Shown here: positions 23,943 to 32,942 of the stretch, in pieces | Numbering within the stretch: the first letter of the stretch is position 1 | Layout of the letters: each line of letters starts with the position of its first letter | NCBI GenBank assembly: GCA_003134375.1 | Contig: PLAY01000106.1 | Location: 1 to 52,446 of the forward strand | Length of the DNA: 52,446 bases | Source: Limisphaerales bacterium | GTDB taxonomy: Bacteria; Verrucomicrobiota; Verrucomicrobiia; Limisphaerales; UBA11358 | Direction: 5' to 3' | Program-made: the position numbers and the translations under genes | The notes under the pieces: generated by a model | The model's database searches: none | The model's input: only the letters and a program-made list of their open reading frames with translations | Told to the model about the DNA's origin: nothing

Positions 23943-24057
23943 CTCATTCTCGAGCGCGACCTCGACACCTCCTAATTGTGGTCGTTTTTTAAAGACCGCA
24001 ATCAATTGGGCTTTTTTATTTATTACTAAGTTGCTACTAAAATAAATTAAATTAGTA

Positions 24058-24090
24058 TTGACAAACTACTAATTTAAACTAAATTAGTAG
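24058..24090 (+). promoter_or_regulatory. fic promoter with overlapping palindromic operator
   Basis: A -35 TTGACA (24058-24063) is followed after 16 bp by a TAAATT -10 (24080-24085). A perfect inverted repeat overlaps it: CTACTAATTTA (24066-24076), centre AAC, TAAATTAGTAG (24080-24090). Extra ATTAGTA half-sites lie at 24051 and 24094. The arrangement suggests repression, possibly by the winged-helix end of Fic itself. Confidence 0.65.
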
Positions 24091-24112
24091 CAAATTAGTA
24101 AATAATATTTTT

Positions 24113-25450
24113 ATGAAAATGGTTCCAAAGCCGCCAGCGGATGCGATTGTTTGGAAAGACACTGCAAAGTTGATGAAATTAATCGACTTGGCTAAAAACC
24201 CGATTCTTAGCCGGCACTATGTCCATTGGGATAAATTGAAACATTACAAGGTGGATGGGTTTACCACAGAAGAATTATGGTCTGCTGCAAAACTTCAACG
24301 AATGGGGACTTTGAAACCAATTTCTTTGCGAGACACCAAAGGGATGCCGTTCCAATTTAGCGTACCCGAGTTGGTTTCTGAACTTCTTCATGAAATTGAT
24401 ATGGGCGCTGGCGCAACAATTGGCGTCCCTGAGCCTATTACAAATCCCCAAACCAAAAAACAATATCTGATTAGGTCGCTTATGGAAGAGGCGATCACTT
24501 CCAGTCAATTAGAAGGGGCCGCAACAACTCGTGAGGTGGCCAAAGAAATGATCCGGTCTGGTCGCAAGCCGCGAGATGTAGGCGAACAGATGATTTTTAA
24601 CAATTATTTGACCATGCAGCGAATAGCCAAATTGAAAGGCGAGCTGCTTTCTCCCGAAATGGTTTTCGACATCCACAAGGTGGCAACAGAAAAAACACTT
24701 TCTGACCCAACAGCTGCGGGGAGGTTTCGCCGGGAGGACGAAGAAAGAGTCGTTGGAGATGATTTCGGTGAAGTTTTTCATAATCCTCCTCCATCAGGCC
24801 AATTGGAAAACCGGCTTAAAGAAATGTGTGATTTTGCAAATGGAAAAACCCCCGGCTTTTTTGTGCATCCGGTGGTGCGCGCTATCATTCTTCATTTTTG
24901 GCTAGTATACGATCACCCCTTCGTTGATGGAAATGGGAGGACGGCTAGGGCGATTTTTTATTGGTCAATGCTCCACAACAAATATTGGCTTTTTGAGTTT
25001 ATTTCCATTTCAGCAATTATTAGAAAAGCACCAGTAAAATATGGCCGTTCGTTCCTGTATTCGGAAACGGATGATAATGATTTAACTTATTTTATAGTCG
25101 CTCAGACTAAAGTCATAAAAAAAGCAATCGAAGAATTGCATGATTATATCAACCGAAAGTCTTTGGAGATGCAGGAGTTGGAATCTCAAATTCGGGCGCT
25201 TGATCTGTTTAATCATCGGCAAGTGGAACTGATCCGGCACGCCTTGAAATATCCATATGAACATTACACCATCGAGGGCCACAGGGAAAGTCACAACATA
25301 GTTTACCAAACTGCTCGAACCGATTTGCTTGACCTTGAGAAAAGAGGCGTGCTTGAAAAGGTCATGCTTGGAAAGAAAATGACATTTAGCACTCCCAAAG
25401 ATTTGGTGAGCAAACTTCGTAATATTGGAAAAGAATTCTTTAAAAAATAA
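24113..25450 (+). CDS. Fic-domain protein (class II, with C-terminal winged helix)
   Basis: Transfers AMP or another nucleotide phosphate to a target protein. The catalytic loop HPFVDGNGRTAR is complete (about residues 267-278), with His as base, Asp/Asn for metal and anion binding, and Arg. An inhibitory helix SSQLEGA (about residue 129) precedes the Fic domain. This makes it a class II, self-inhibited enzyme. The last 90 residues form a winged-helix-like module (HYTIEGHRESHNIVYQTART, then DLLDLEKRGVLEKVMLGKKM), so it may bind its own promoter. The gene is distinctly AT-rich compared with etfA and lysA beside it, a sign of transfer. No antitoxin gene is adjacent. Confidence 0.93.
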   Translation: MKMVPKPPADAIVWKDTAKLMKLIDLAKNPILSRHYVHWDKLKHYKVDGFTTEELWSAAKLQRMGTLKPISLRDTKGMPFQFSVPELVSELLHEIDMGAGATIGVPEPITNPQTKKQYLIRSLMEEAITSSQLEGAATTREVAKEMIRSGRKPRDVGEQMIFNNYLTMQRIAKLKGELLSPEMVFDIHKVATEKTLSDPTAAGRFRREDEERVVGDDFGEVFHNPPPSGQLENRLKEMCDFANGKTPGFFVHPVVRAIILHFWLVYDHPFVDGNGRTARAIFYWSMLHNKYWLFEFISISAIIRKAPVKYGRSFLYSETDDNDLTYFIVAQTKVIKKAIEELHDYINRKSLEMQELESQIRALDLFNHRQVELIRHALKYPYEHYTIEGHRESHNIVYQTARTDLLDLEKRGVLEKVMLGKKMTFSTPKDLVSKLRNIGKEFFKK

Positions 25451-25653
25451 ATAAAACGAGGCCCCGCCAGTGCTTCTAATACCGGCAGGGCGCAAGCAAA
25501 GGCCTAGAGATTGATGAAGCCAATGCCGAGGAAAGCGATGTTCGCCACCTGCGACGAGGCGTCGCAGCCACCCCAGTAATTCTTCGCGTCTTTGCGTTAA
25601 AGAATTTGAAGGCAGATACCCAGGGCGTTGCCCCGGGCCTGGCAAAGCAACGT

Positions 25654-26934
25654 TCACTTCGCACGCCCTTTCAAAAATGCCGGCATCACCTCATTCTGCA
25701 GGATCTGGTCCAACGTCTGGCGTTTTCGGATGAGCTCGACCGAGCCGTTCCCGGAGATCATTACTTCCGCAGCTTCCGGAAAGGAATTATAGTTCTTGGC
25801 TGCCATGCTCGAGCAATAGGCTCCTGCGCCGCCGAGCACAGCCAGGTCGCCAATCCGTGTTTCCGGGAGCAGGCGCGGTTGCAGGCCTTCCGGGCTTCCC
25901 GGCGCGGGTGTGAGCACGTCACCACTTTCGCAGCAGTGTCCAACGACGACATATTTTACGCGGCTGCGTCCTCTTGTCGCGCCACGCACGACTTCGATGG
26001 GATGTTGTGCCCCGTACATGCTGGGCCGGAGAATCTCGGTCATCCCGGTGTCCACCTTGAGAAACTTATAACCGCGACGCCCCGTATCCACGACATCGAT
26101 GACCGTCGCGATCAGGGCACAGGAATTGGCCACCAGATACGTGCCTGGCTCCACTTCAAGATGCAGCCTTCGCCCATGTTTTGCTTCGAAGGATCGAAAC
26201 ACCTTCATAATGGGAAGGCCGATCTTCTGCAAGTCGGTCGTTTCGTCGCCCTTCACTCTGCCGATTTTATATCCGCCACCCAGATTCAGCACGGTCACGT
26301 CACGCAGGCGCGAGCAGGTGTCCAATGACATCAACGCCACGTGTTGCCAAACCTTCGGGTCGCTCCCCGATCCAATGTGCGTGTGCAGACGAGTGAACTT
26401 GAGGCCGTACTTCCGTCCGACTGCCAGCGCCTCGTCCAGGTGTTCATGCCAGATGCCGAAACTGGCCGAAGGCCCGCCGACGTTTGTCCGGTTGTTGTGC
26501 CCCGAACCCAGACCGGGATTGACCCGAAGCGACAGTTGACGGCCGGGAAACAGCGTCCCAAATGTGTGGATTTGTGCAATCGAGCAGGCATTGAACAGGA
26601 CGCCCCTGGTCACCAGTTCCTTCAAATTGTCCGGCACCTGTTGCGCCGTGAGTTGAATTCTTTCAGGGGGAACACCGGCGCGGAGCGCGCGCTCGATCTC
26701 ATAACCGCTGCTGGCATCAATATGCAGACCGGCATCGGCCAACACCTTGATCACCGCGCTTGTTGGACAAGCTTTCGCCGCATAACGGGCCGTCAGGCCG
26801 AAAGCATTGGGAAAGCCAAGTACCAGGCGGGCCTGATGCTCCAACGTCCTCTGATCATATACGAAAACCGGTGTCCCAAACTCCCGATGGAGGGAACGGG
26901 TTTTATCTTCAGTAAGAAACGGGACCGACTTCAT
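25654..26934 (-). CDS. lysA: Diaminopimelate decarboxylase
   Basis: Removes CO2 from meso-diaminopimelate to make lysine, using PLP. The fold-type III barrel shows the PLP lysine in ARYAAKACPTSAV, FGIWHEHLDEAL, the HTHIGSGSD motif, LNLGGGYKIG (phosphate loop) and LEVEPGTYLVANSC. CCESGDVLT supplies the Cys/Asp pair at the dimer active site, and MYGAQHP is also typical. I chose the ATG at 26934 since AAGAGAGCAGGT stands before it as a ribosome site. The ATG at 26991 adds 19 weak residues. A related carboxynorspermidine or ornithine-type decarboxylase cannot be fully excluded. The gene stands alone, divergent from the DUF1549 gene. Confidence 0.88.
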   Translation of the reverse strand: MKSVPFLTEDKTRSLHREFGTPVFVYDQRTLEHQARLVLGFPNAFGLTARYAAKACPTSAVIKVLADAGLHIDASSGYEIERALRAGVPPERIQLTAQQVPDNLKELVTRGVLFNACSIAQIHTFGTLFPGRQLSLRVNPGLGSGHNNRTNVGGPSASFGIWHEHLDEALAVGRKYGLKFTRLHTHIGSGSDPKVWQHVALMSLDTCSRLRDVTVLNLGGGYKIGRVKGDETTDLQKIGLPIMKVFRSFEAKHGRRLHLEVEPGTYLVANSCALIATVIDVVDTGRRGYKFLKVDTGMTEILRPSMYGAQHPIEVVRGATRGRSRVKYVVVGHCCESGDVLTPAPGSPEGLQPRLLPETRIGDLAVLGGAGAYCSSMAAKNYNSFPEAAEVMISGNGSVELIRKRQTLDQILQNEVMPAFLKGRAK

Positions 26935-27295
26935 ACCTGCTCTCTTTTGTGTGATGCTCTTTCTTTCCTTCACGTCCGTTTGCAAGGCCAACAGTATTAT
27001 TCGGATAAATTCACTTTGTCATTTGATGTTTTTTGCCGGGAAAAGCCAAAGTCCGAATGCCATGTCCCTTCCCGCGCCACCCTGACTTCGCGGGCATGAT
27101 GCGCCCCCGCCATGACCAGTCAACCCCCTTTTGGTTTGTCCGCGACCGGGCTGACGGCATGAATTTTCAACGCAGAGACGCAGAGTGACGCAGAGATTCG
27201 CAAAGGATTTCTTCTCTGCGCTCTTCGGCGGCCTTTGCGCTCTCTGCGTTAAAGAACTTTTCCCGCCCCCAAAGAATCCGGCTCGCTGAAGACAT

Positions 27296-27329
27296 GCAAA
27301 ACTTTGCTTCAGGTGAAGCAAAGTTTTGC
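27296..27329. repeat. Perfect 34-bp palindrome
   Basis: Arms GCAAAACTTTGCTTCA and TGAAGCAAAGTTTTGC are 16-bp perfect complements around a GG centre. It lies between the divergent lysA and DUF1549 genes, so it is not an obvious terminator. It may bind a dimeric regulator or form a cruciform. The same gap also holds a CGCAGAGACGCAGAG-type repeat near 27165-27260. Confidence 0.8.
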
Positions 27330-27352
27330 CATCAAGAAACCTTGGGGGAATT

Positions 27353-27423
27353 GGAGCGCCGGTCTCCGACCCGGCGTGTTTCTGGAAAAGTCAACATCGC
27401 GCCGGACCGGAGATCGGCGCTCC
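27353..27423. repeat. Palindromic element GGAGCGCCGGTCTCC...GGCGCTCC
   Basis: The 24-bp ends GGAGCGCCGGTCTCCGACCC(GGCG) and (CGCC)GGACCGGAGATCGGCGCTCC are near-perfect complements. It is non-coding. Together with the 34-bp palindrome it fills the 667-bp lysA/DUF1549 spacer, where no gene is seen. Confidence 0.75.
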
Positions 27424-27601
27424 GATAGCCGTGTCAGCAGTCACACGGCCGGACTTTTTTCGGGATTCGTCTTTCGGGCTTCGGTATGCGAAGTTGTGTT
27501 GCCCGTAACCAGCCGGTCAAGATGTCCGTCCAATCCCTTGGTTGTGATTTCGGTCGCGGCAACGCAAGGGAGGCAACGGATTCGCAACTCCGCCTGACGC
27601 C

Positions 27602-29167
27602 ATGAGAGCATCAGTAATACTAGCGCTTGTCCTGACGGCTGCCCTGATGGGAGCGGTCATCGCCCGGGCACAGACCAATCCATTTGAGAGTCCGGCCAAG
27701 CCGGCGCCGGAAAGCGAAATTGACCGGCTCGTTTTCAACCGGCTGAAACAACTGGACATCCAGCCGGCCAATCTCTGTTCCGACGCGGTGTTTGTCCGGC
27801 GCGCCCACCTGGACGTGATTGGCACCCAGCCGGCCGCGCGCGAAGCCAGCAGCTTCATCCTGAGCCGCGACCCGGACAAACGCGCCAAGCTCATTGACCA
27901 GCTTCTGGCGCGCGATGAATTTGCGGATTATTGGGCGATGAAGTGGAGCGACCTGCTGCGGGTGAAGGCGGAGTTTCCCATTGATTTGTGGCCCAACGCC
28001 GCGCAGGCCTATTACCACTGGATCCGGAGCGCCATCGCGGCGAACCAGCCCTACGACCAGTTTGTGCGCGACCTGCTCACGGCCAGCGGCAGCAATTTTG
28101 AGGTCGGCCAGGCCAACTTTTATCGCGCCATGCAAAACCGCGACCCCAAAGGCACCGCGCAAGCGGTGGCGCTGACGTTCATGGGCGAACGCGCCGACAA
28201 ATGGCCCAAGGAAAAACTGGCGGGCATGGCGGCGTTTTTCTCGCAGGTCAGCATCAAGACCACGGCGGAATGGAAGGAGGAAATCGTGTACTGGAATCCC
28301 GCCTCGACGAATGCGCAGACCACGGCGACGTTTCCCGATGGCACCACGGTCAAGCTTTCATCCGACCGCGACCCGCGCGAGGTGTTTGCCGGCTGGCTGA
28401 TGGACCCGAAGAATCCGTGGTTCGCGCGCAACATTGTGAACCGCGCCTGGTTCTGGCTGCTGGGACGCGGCATCATCCAGGAACCGGACGACATCCGGCC
28501 TGACAATCCGCCGGTCAATCCCGAATTGCTGGCGTATCTGGAAAAGGAATTCGTCGCGTCGCATTACGATTTGAAACACCTCTACCGGCTGATCTTGAAT
28601 TCGCAGACCTACCAATTGTCTTCCATTCCCCGGAGCACCAACCCGGAGGCCGCGGCCAATTTCGCCTTCTATCCGGTGCGCCAGCTTGATGCGGAGGTGT
28701 TGTCGGATGCCTTGTGCGAGATCACCGGCACGACGGAGAAATATTCCAGCTCGATACCGGAGCCGTTCACGTTCATTCCGGAAAAGGAGCGCTCGATTGC
28801 GCTGCCGGACGGAAGCATCACCAGTTCATTCCTGGAAATGTTCGGCCGTCCGCCGCGCGACACCGGCCTGGAATCGGAGCGCAACAATCTTCCCACCGCC
28901 AACCAGCGGCTGCATCTGTTGAATTCGAGCCACATCCAGCGCAAGATCGAGCAAAGCGAGAAGTTCAAGTACCTGCTCAAGACCCGGGACAATCCGCGCG
29001 ATGTGGTCACGGGATTTTACCTGGCGATTCTTTCGCGTTTTCCGACGGAGAAGGAACTCCAGGTTGCGGCGGGGCATTTCCCGACCGATGGTGCGGACAC
29101 CCGGGCGGCGGCGTTGGACGTCGCGTGGGCCTTGATCAACAGCGCGGAATTTCTTTACCGGCACTAA
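27602..29167 (+). CDS. Secreted DUF1549/DUF1553 protein
   Basis: A periplasmic or surface protein of a family expanded in Verrucomicrobia and Planctomycetes, function unproven. A signal peptide is clear (MRASVILALVLTAALMGAVI, cut near ARAQ). The DUF1549 part covers about residues 35-240 (IDRLVFNRLKQLDIQPANLC, FVRRAHLDVIGTQP, DEFADYWAMKWSDLLRVK). DUF1553 follows (DPKNPWFARNIVNRAWFWLLGRG, FYPVRQLDAEVLSDALCEIT). No CxxCH heme motif is present, unlike many relatives with a fused cytochrome domain. It is followed after 20 bp by the DUF1501 gene, its constant partner, and then by a PPC-like protein, forming one operon. Confidence 0.9.
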   Translation: MRASVILALVLTAALMGAVIARAQTNPFESPAKPAPESEIDRLVFNRLKQLDIQPANLCSDAVFVRRAHLDVIGTQPAAREASSFILSRDPDKRAKLIDQLLARDEFADYWAMKWSDLLRVKAEFPIDLWPNAAQAYYHWIRSAIAANQPYDQFVRDLLTASGSNFEVGQANFYRAMQNRDPKGTAQAVALTFMGERADKWPKEKLAGMAAFFSQVSIKTTAEWKEEIVYWNPASTNAQTTATFPDGTTVKLSSDRDPREVFAGWLMDPKNPWFARNIVNRAWFWLLGRGIIQEPDDIRPDNPPVNPELLAYLEKEFVASHYDLKHLYRLILNSQTYQLSSIPRSTNPEAAANFAFYPVRQLDAEVLSDALCEITGTTEKYSSSIPEPFTFIPEKERSIALPDGSITSSFLEMFGRPPRDTGLESERNNLPTANQRLHLLNSSHIQRKIEQSEKFKYLLKTRDNPRDVVTGFYLAILSRFPTEKELQVAAGHFPTDGADTRAAALDVAWALINSAEFLYRH

Positions 29168-29187
29168 CAGCGGCAAAGAGTGAAGAT

Positions 29188-30525
29188 ATGAAAACGAAAC
29201 ACAATTTGGCCGGCATCTCCCGGCGGGATGCAATGCGCCGCGGACTGCTGGGCGCGGCGGGATTGTGGCTGGCCAGCGGGTTGGATTTCCCAGCCTTTGC
29301 CGCCGGGCCACCGCCGGCCAGGGCCAAAGCGGTCATCCAAATCTGGCTTTGGGGCGGCGCGTGTCACCTGGACACATTCGATCCCAAACCGGAGGCGGGG
29401 AACGATTATTGCGGGCCGTTCAAAACGCCCATCGAAACCAACGTACCCGGGATCAAAATCTGCGAATTGCTGCCTCTGCTGGCGAAACAGGCGGACAAGT
29501 ATTCCCTCATCCGCAGCATGACCCACGGCAGCAATGCCCACGAAACCGCGTCATACATGGTCCAGACCGGCCGGCCGGCCGGCGGACGGGAGTCCTTTCC
29601 ATGCATTGGCGCGGTGGTGTCGTTGTTCAAGGGTTACGACGCCGGATACCGGGGATTGATCCCGCCTTATATCGTGTTGACCGAACCGCAGGGGCGTTTT
29701 TCCGAGGCGGGTTTTCTGGGGTCGCGCTACAAACCGTTCGCCACGGGCGGCGATCCGGCCAAAACGCCATTTGCAGTGGAGGGCGTCGTCGCTCCGGGCA
29801 TTTCCGAGCAGCGGCAGAAGGACCGGCGCGAGCTGCTTCAAAAATTGAACACGCTGGAGCACGTCATGCCGGGCGACGCGCAACTGGCGGCATCCGACCA
29901 GGCCCAGCAACAGGCGTATGACTTGATTTTGGGCGACGCGGGAAAGGTTTTCGATTTGTCGCAGGAGAAGGACGAACTGCGGACCCAATACGGCAAGAAC
30001 ACGTTCGGGCAGTCCTGTCTGGCGGCACGGCGGCTGGTGGAGAAGGGCGTTCCCTACGTGACCATCAACTACAACGGCTGGGACACGCACAAACAGCATT
30101 TCCAGGAGATGCGCCGCAAGCTGCCGGAACTGGACAAGGGACTGGCGACCTTGCTCCAGGATTTGTCCGACCGCAAACTGCTCGACAGCACCATCATCTG
30201 GTGTTGCGGCGAATTTGGCCGCACGCCGAAGGTCCAGTGGGAGGAGCCATGGAACGGCGGGCGCGGACATTGGGGAAAAGTTTTTTCCGCCCTGGTGGCC
30301 GGCGGCGGATTCAAAGGCGGACACGTGGTCGGCGCGTCGGACGCGAAAGGCGAGGAGGTCAAGGAACGGCCGGTGTATCCGGCGGACCTCATCGGCAGCA
30401 TGTACGAACTGCTCGGCATTGACGGCGAAGCGAAGCTGCCGAACCCGGAGGGACTCGACCTGCGCGTCCTGCCCACGGTGGCGGACGGCGTGAAGTCCGG
30501 CGGACTGCTGAAGGAAATCATGTAG
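29188..30525 (+). CDS. DUF1501 protein with Tat-like signal
   Basis: An exported protein of the DUF1501 (sulfatase/alkaline-phosphatase-like) family. The N-terminus SRRDAMRRGLLGAAGLWLAS is a twin-arginine-type signal, so it is probably exported folded. Family landmarks are IQIWLWGGACHLDTFDPKPE, SLIRSMTHGSNAHETASYMV, VPYVTINYNGWDTHKQHF, IIWCCGEFGRTPKV and GGRGHWGKVFSALVAGGGF. These Asp, His and Gly-rich motifs match the metal-site pattern of alkaline-phosphatase-fold enzymes, but no substrate is established. The start at 29188 follows AGTGAAGAT. It is translationally close to the DUF1549/1553 gene upstream, and the two are usually found together. Confidence 0.9.
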   Translation: MKTKHNLAGISRRDAMRRGLLGAAGLWLASGLDFPAFAAGPPPARAKAVIQIWLWGGACHLDTFDPKPEAGNDYCGPFKTPIETNVPGIKICELLPLLAKQADKYSLIRSMTHGSNAHETASYMVQTGRPAGGRESFPCIGAVVSLFKGYDAGYRGLIPPYIVLTEPQGRFSEAGFLGSRYKPFATGGDPAKTPFAVEGVVAPGISEQRQKDRRELLQKLNTLEHVMPGDAQLAASDQAQQQAYDLILGDAGKVFDLSQEKDELRTQYGKNTFGQSCLAARRLVEKGVPYVTINYNGWDTHKQHFQEMRRKLPELDKGLATLLQDLSDRKLLDSTIIWCCGEFGRTPKVQWEEPWNGGRGHWGKVFSALVAGGGFKGGHVVGASDAKGEEVKERPVYPADLIGSMYELLGIDGEAKLPNPEGLDLRVLPTVADGVKSGGLLKEIM

Positions 30526-30560
30526 GCGGTGAAAATTTCATGAGCGTACGATTTAATTTT

Positions 30561-30618
30561 GTAGCGGCTTTCGGGAGAAAGCCGCAAATTCCATCGGCGG
30601 TTTGCCAACCGCCGCTAC
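30561..30618. mobile_element. Small palindromic element GTAGCGGC...GCCGCTAC (M3)
   Basis: The 8-bp perfect ends enclose two hairpins (GCGGCTTTC-GGGA-GAAAGCCGC and GGCGGTTTG-CC-AACCGCC). It sits just upstream of a signal-peptide gene. If translation started at 30540 the element would be translated. Confidence 0.75.
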
Positions 30619-30671
30619 GCTTCGCACGCGGTTGGCACAGCGCGCGGACCCAGCCAGTCATTTTTGGTTTG

Positions 30672-32873
30672 ATGATTCTTCTCGCCTTTGCGTTTGCTGC
30701 CCAGGCTCAGAACGCTTCACATCTCGGCTATGTTTATCCGGCGGGCGGAAGACAGGCCTCCACGTTCACCGTGGTGATGGGCGGGCAGTTTCCTTCCGGC
30801 ATCACCAATTTCGCCGTGGTTATGGATGGGAATTTGGCGCAGGCGAAAATCGTCGCTTACAACCGCCCGCTGAAGCCCATGGAACAGCAGGCGTTGAAGG
30901 AGGAGTTGAACAAGTTTCAGGAAAAACGGAAAGGCGGCGAGCGGCTCACCGAGACGGACTTGGCCAGGCTGGAACAAATCAAGCGCTTGCTCACGCAGTT
31001 CGGACGGCAGCCCGCCAACCCGGCCATCAGCGAATTCATGACGTTGCAACTCACCCTGGCCACCAACGTTGTGCCCGGCGACCATGAAATTCGCGTGCGG
31101 GCTTTGGGTGGATTGTCCAATCCAGTAAAGTTCTGCGTGGGGCTGCTTCCGGAAACCACCAAGCCGGATTGGAAAGCCCTGCCCAAGGATCGCGGCAGCA
31201 TGGATCCCGCGATGCCGCCGCCCACCGAAATGACCGTGACGCTGCCCGTCACCCTCAACGGCCAGATTCCGCCCGGCGGCGCGGACCGCTATCATTTTTG
31301 GGCGCGGCAGGGCCAGCAACTCGTCCTGGCCGTTGAAGCGCGGCAGCTCATCCCGTATCTGGCCGACGCCGTGCCGGGCTGGTTCGAGGCGGTGCTGACA
31401 ATTTACGATTCCAAGGGCAAAACGCTGGCGAGCGAGGAGCGTTTCCGTTTCAAGCCCGACCCGGTCATCCATTTCGAAGTGCCATCCAACGGCACCTACA
31501 CCGTTGAAATTCATGATTCGCTTTACCGCGGGCGCGAGGATTTTGTTTATCGCATGACCATCGGCGAATTGCCGTACGTCACCGGCATTTTCCCGCTGGG
31601 CGGCAGGGCGGGCGAAAAAACTTCCGTCGCGCTGACCGGCTGGAATCTGCCGGAGACATCGCTGGAGCGCGAAAATGCCGAAGCTGGAACCACTTCGCTG
31701 AATGGACAATTTTTAAACACCGTTCCGTTTGCCGTGGACGACCTGCCGGAATGTCTGGAGCAGGAGCCGAATGGTTCACCAGAAACCGCCCAAGCCGTCA
31801 CGCTGCCCATCATCGTCAACGGGCGCATTGACCATCCCGGCGCCTGGGACGTGTTCCGGTTTGAGGGCACGACCGGCGACCCGTTGGTGGCGGATGTTGA
31901 TGCGCGCCGGCTCGATTCCCCGCTGGATTCGGTGATCAAGCTGACCGATGCCGCCGGCAAACAACTGGCGTTCAATGACGATTACGAAGACAAAGGTTCA
32001 GGGTTGAACACGCACCACGCCGATTCCTATTTCAGCACGGTCCTGCCGACGAATGGCACCTATTATCTCTGGCTCGGCGACGCCCAGCAAAAGGGCGGCC
32101 CGGAATACAGCTACCGTCTGCGTCTCAGTCCGCCACAACCCGATTTCGCGCTGCGGGTTGTGCCATCCAGCCTCAACGTCCGCGCCGGCGGGAGCGTTCC
32201 GCTCACTGTTTATGCCCTGCGCAAGGACGGATTCACCAACCAGATCACCCTGGTTTTGAACGGCGCGCCGGACGGATTCAAATTGACCGGCGGCTCCATC
32301 CCGGCCGGTCAGAAGCAGGTGCAAGTCACATTGACCGCCCCGCCGACAGAACTGGCTGAACCCGTCAGCCTGAGCTTGCAAGGCAGCGCGATGATTCAAG
32401 GACAAGTGCAGGTGCGAAAGGCCGTGCCCGCCGAGGACATGATGCAGGCGTTTGCCTATCGTCATCTGGTTCCGGCCAGGGAACTGGAGGTCGCCGTGTT
32501 GAAACGCCCACCGCCGCGGGCGACGATGACCATTCTCAGTGGGAGTCCGGTGCGGATGCCGCCCGGCGGAAGTGCGCGGATTGAGGTTGGCCTGCCCGGG
32601 CCGCGAATTGCGGAGCGGGCGCAGTTTGAGTTGAGCAATCCGCCGGAAGGAATCTCCATCCAGAAAGCATCACCGGTCCGCGATGGCGTGGAGATTGTGT
32701 TGCAAACTGACGCCACCAAGGCCAAGCCCGGCCTCAAGGGAAACCTGATCATCAACGGCTACGTGCCGCGCCCGGCGGAAACCAACGCGGCCAAGCCGAA
32801 GGGAAACAACAACCAGCGGATGCCGCTGGGCGCCCTGCCCGCCATCCCCTTTGAAATCATTCCGCTCCCATGA
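30672..32873 (+). CDS. Secreted PPC-domain-like multi-domain protein
   Basis: A large exported protein, third gene of the DUF1549-DUF1501 set. I place the start at the ATG at 30672, giving the hydrophobic lead MILLAFAFAAQA. The open frame extends to 30540, but those codons are the palindromic element M3. At least two bacterial pre-peptidase C-terminal (PPC)-like beta domains are visible: LPVTLNGQIPPGGADRYHFW...GTYTVEIHDSLYRGREDFVY, and LPIIVNGRIDHPGAWDVFRF...GTYYLWLGDAQQKGGPEYSYRL. IPT/Ig-like strands precede and follow them. No catalytic motif is seen, so binding or scaffolding outside the cell is the likely role. Such proteins accompany DUF1501 partners in this phylum. Confidence 0.75.
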   Translation: MILLAFAFAAQAQNASHLGYVYPAGGRQASTFTVVMGGQFPSGITNFAVVMDGNLAQAKIVAYNRPLKPMEQQALKEELNKFQEKRKGGERLTETDLARLEQIKRLLTQFGRQPANPAISEFMTLQLTLATNVVPGDHEIRVRALGGLSNPVKFCVGLLPETTKPDWKALPKDRGSMDPAMPPPTEMTVTLPVTLNGQIPPGGADRYHFWARQGQQLVLAVEARQLIPYLADAVPGWFEAVLTIYDSKGKTLASEERFRFKPDPVIHFEVPSNGTYTVEIHDSLYRGREDFVYRMTIGELPYVTGIFPLGGRAGEKTSVALTGWNLPETSLERENAEAGTTSLNGQFLNTVPFAVDDLPECLEQEPNGSPETAQAVTLPIIVNGRIDHPGAWDVFRFEGTTGDPLVADVDARRLDSPLDSVIKLTDAAGKQLAFNDDYEDKGSGLNTHHADSYFSTVLPTNGTYYLWLGDAQQKGGPEYSYRLRLSPPQPDFALRVVPSSLNVRAGGSVPLTVYALRKDGFTNQITLVLNGAPDGFKLTGGSIPAGQKQVQVTLTAPPTELAEPVSLSLQGSAMIQGQVQVRKAVPAEDMMQAFAYRHLVPARELEVAVLKRPPPRATMTILSGSPVRMPPGGSARIEVGLPGPRIAERAQFELSNPPEGISIQKASPVRDGVEIVLQTDATKAKPGLKGNLIINGYVPRPAETNAAKPKGNNNQRMPLGALPAIPFEIIPLP

Positions 32874-32902
32874 GATCAGCCGCGGAAGCCGCAAAAATCT
32901 TG

Positions 32903-32942
32903 TTGACACACTGTTATTATCTGATATACACAGTAGTATCAG
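32903..32942 (+). promoter_or_regulatory. Promoter and operator of the GntR-ABC operon
   Basis: TTGACA at 32903-32908 and TATACA at 32925-32930 are 16 bp apart. CTGATA (32921-32926) and TATCAG (32937-32942) form a dyad with a 10-bp gap that covers the -10 and reaches the GTG start. Self-repression by the GntR protein is the natural reading. The predicted transcript would have almost no leader. Confidence 0.6.

Noticed and set aside
28714-29187. 5' extension of the DUF1501 frame into the DUF1549 gene
   Set aside because: The region is coding in the DUF1549/1553 frame. The Tat-like start at 29188 is the natural beginning.
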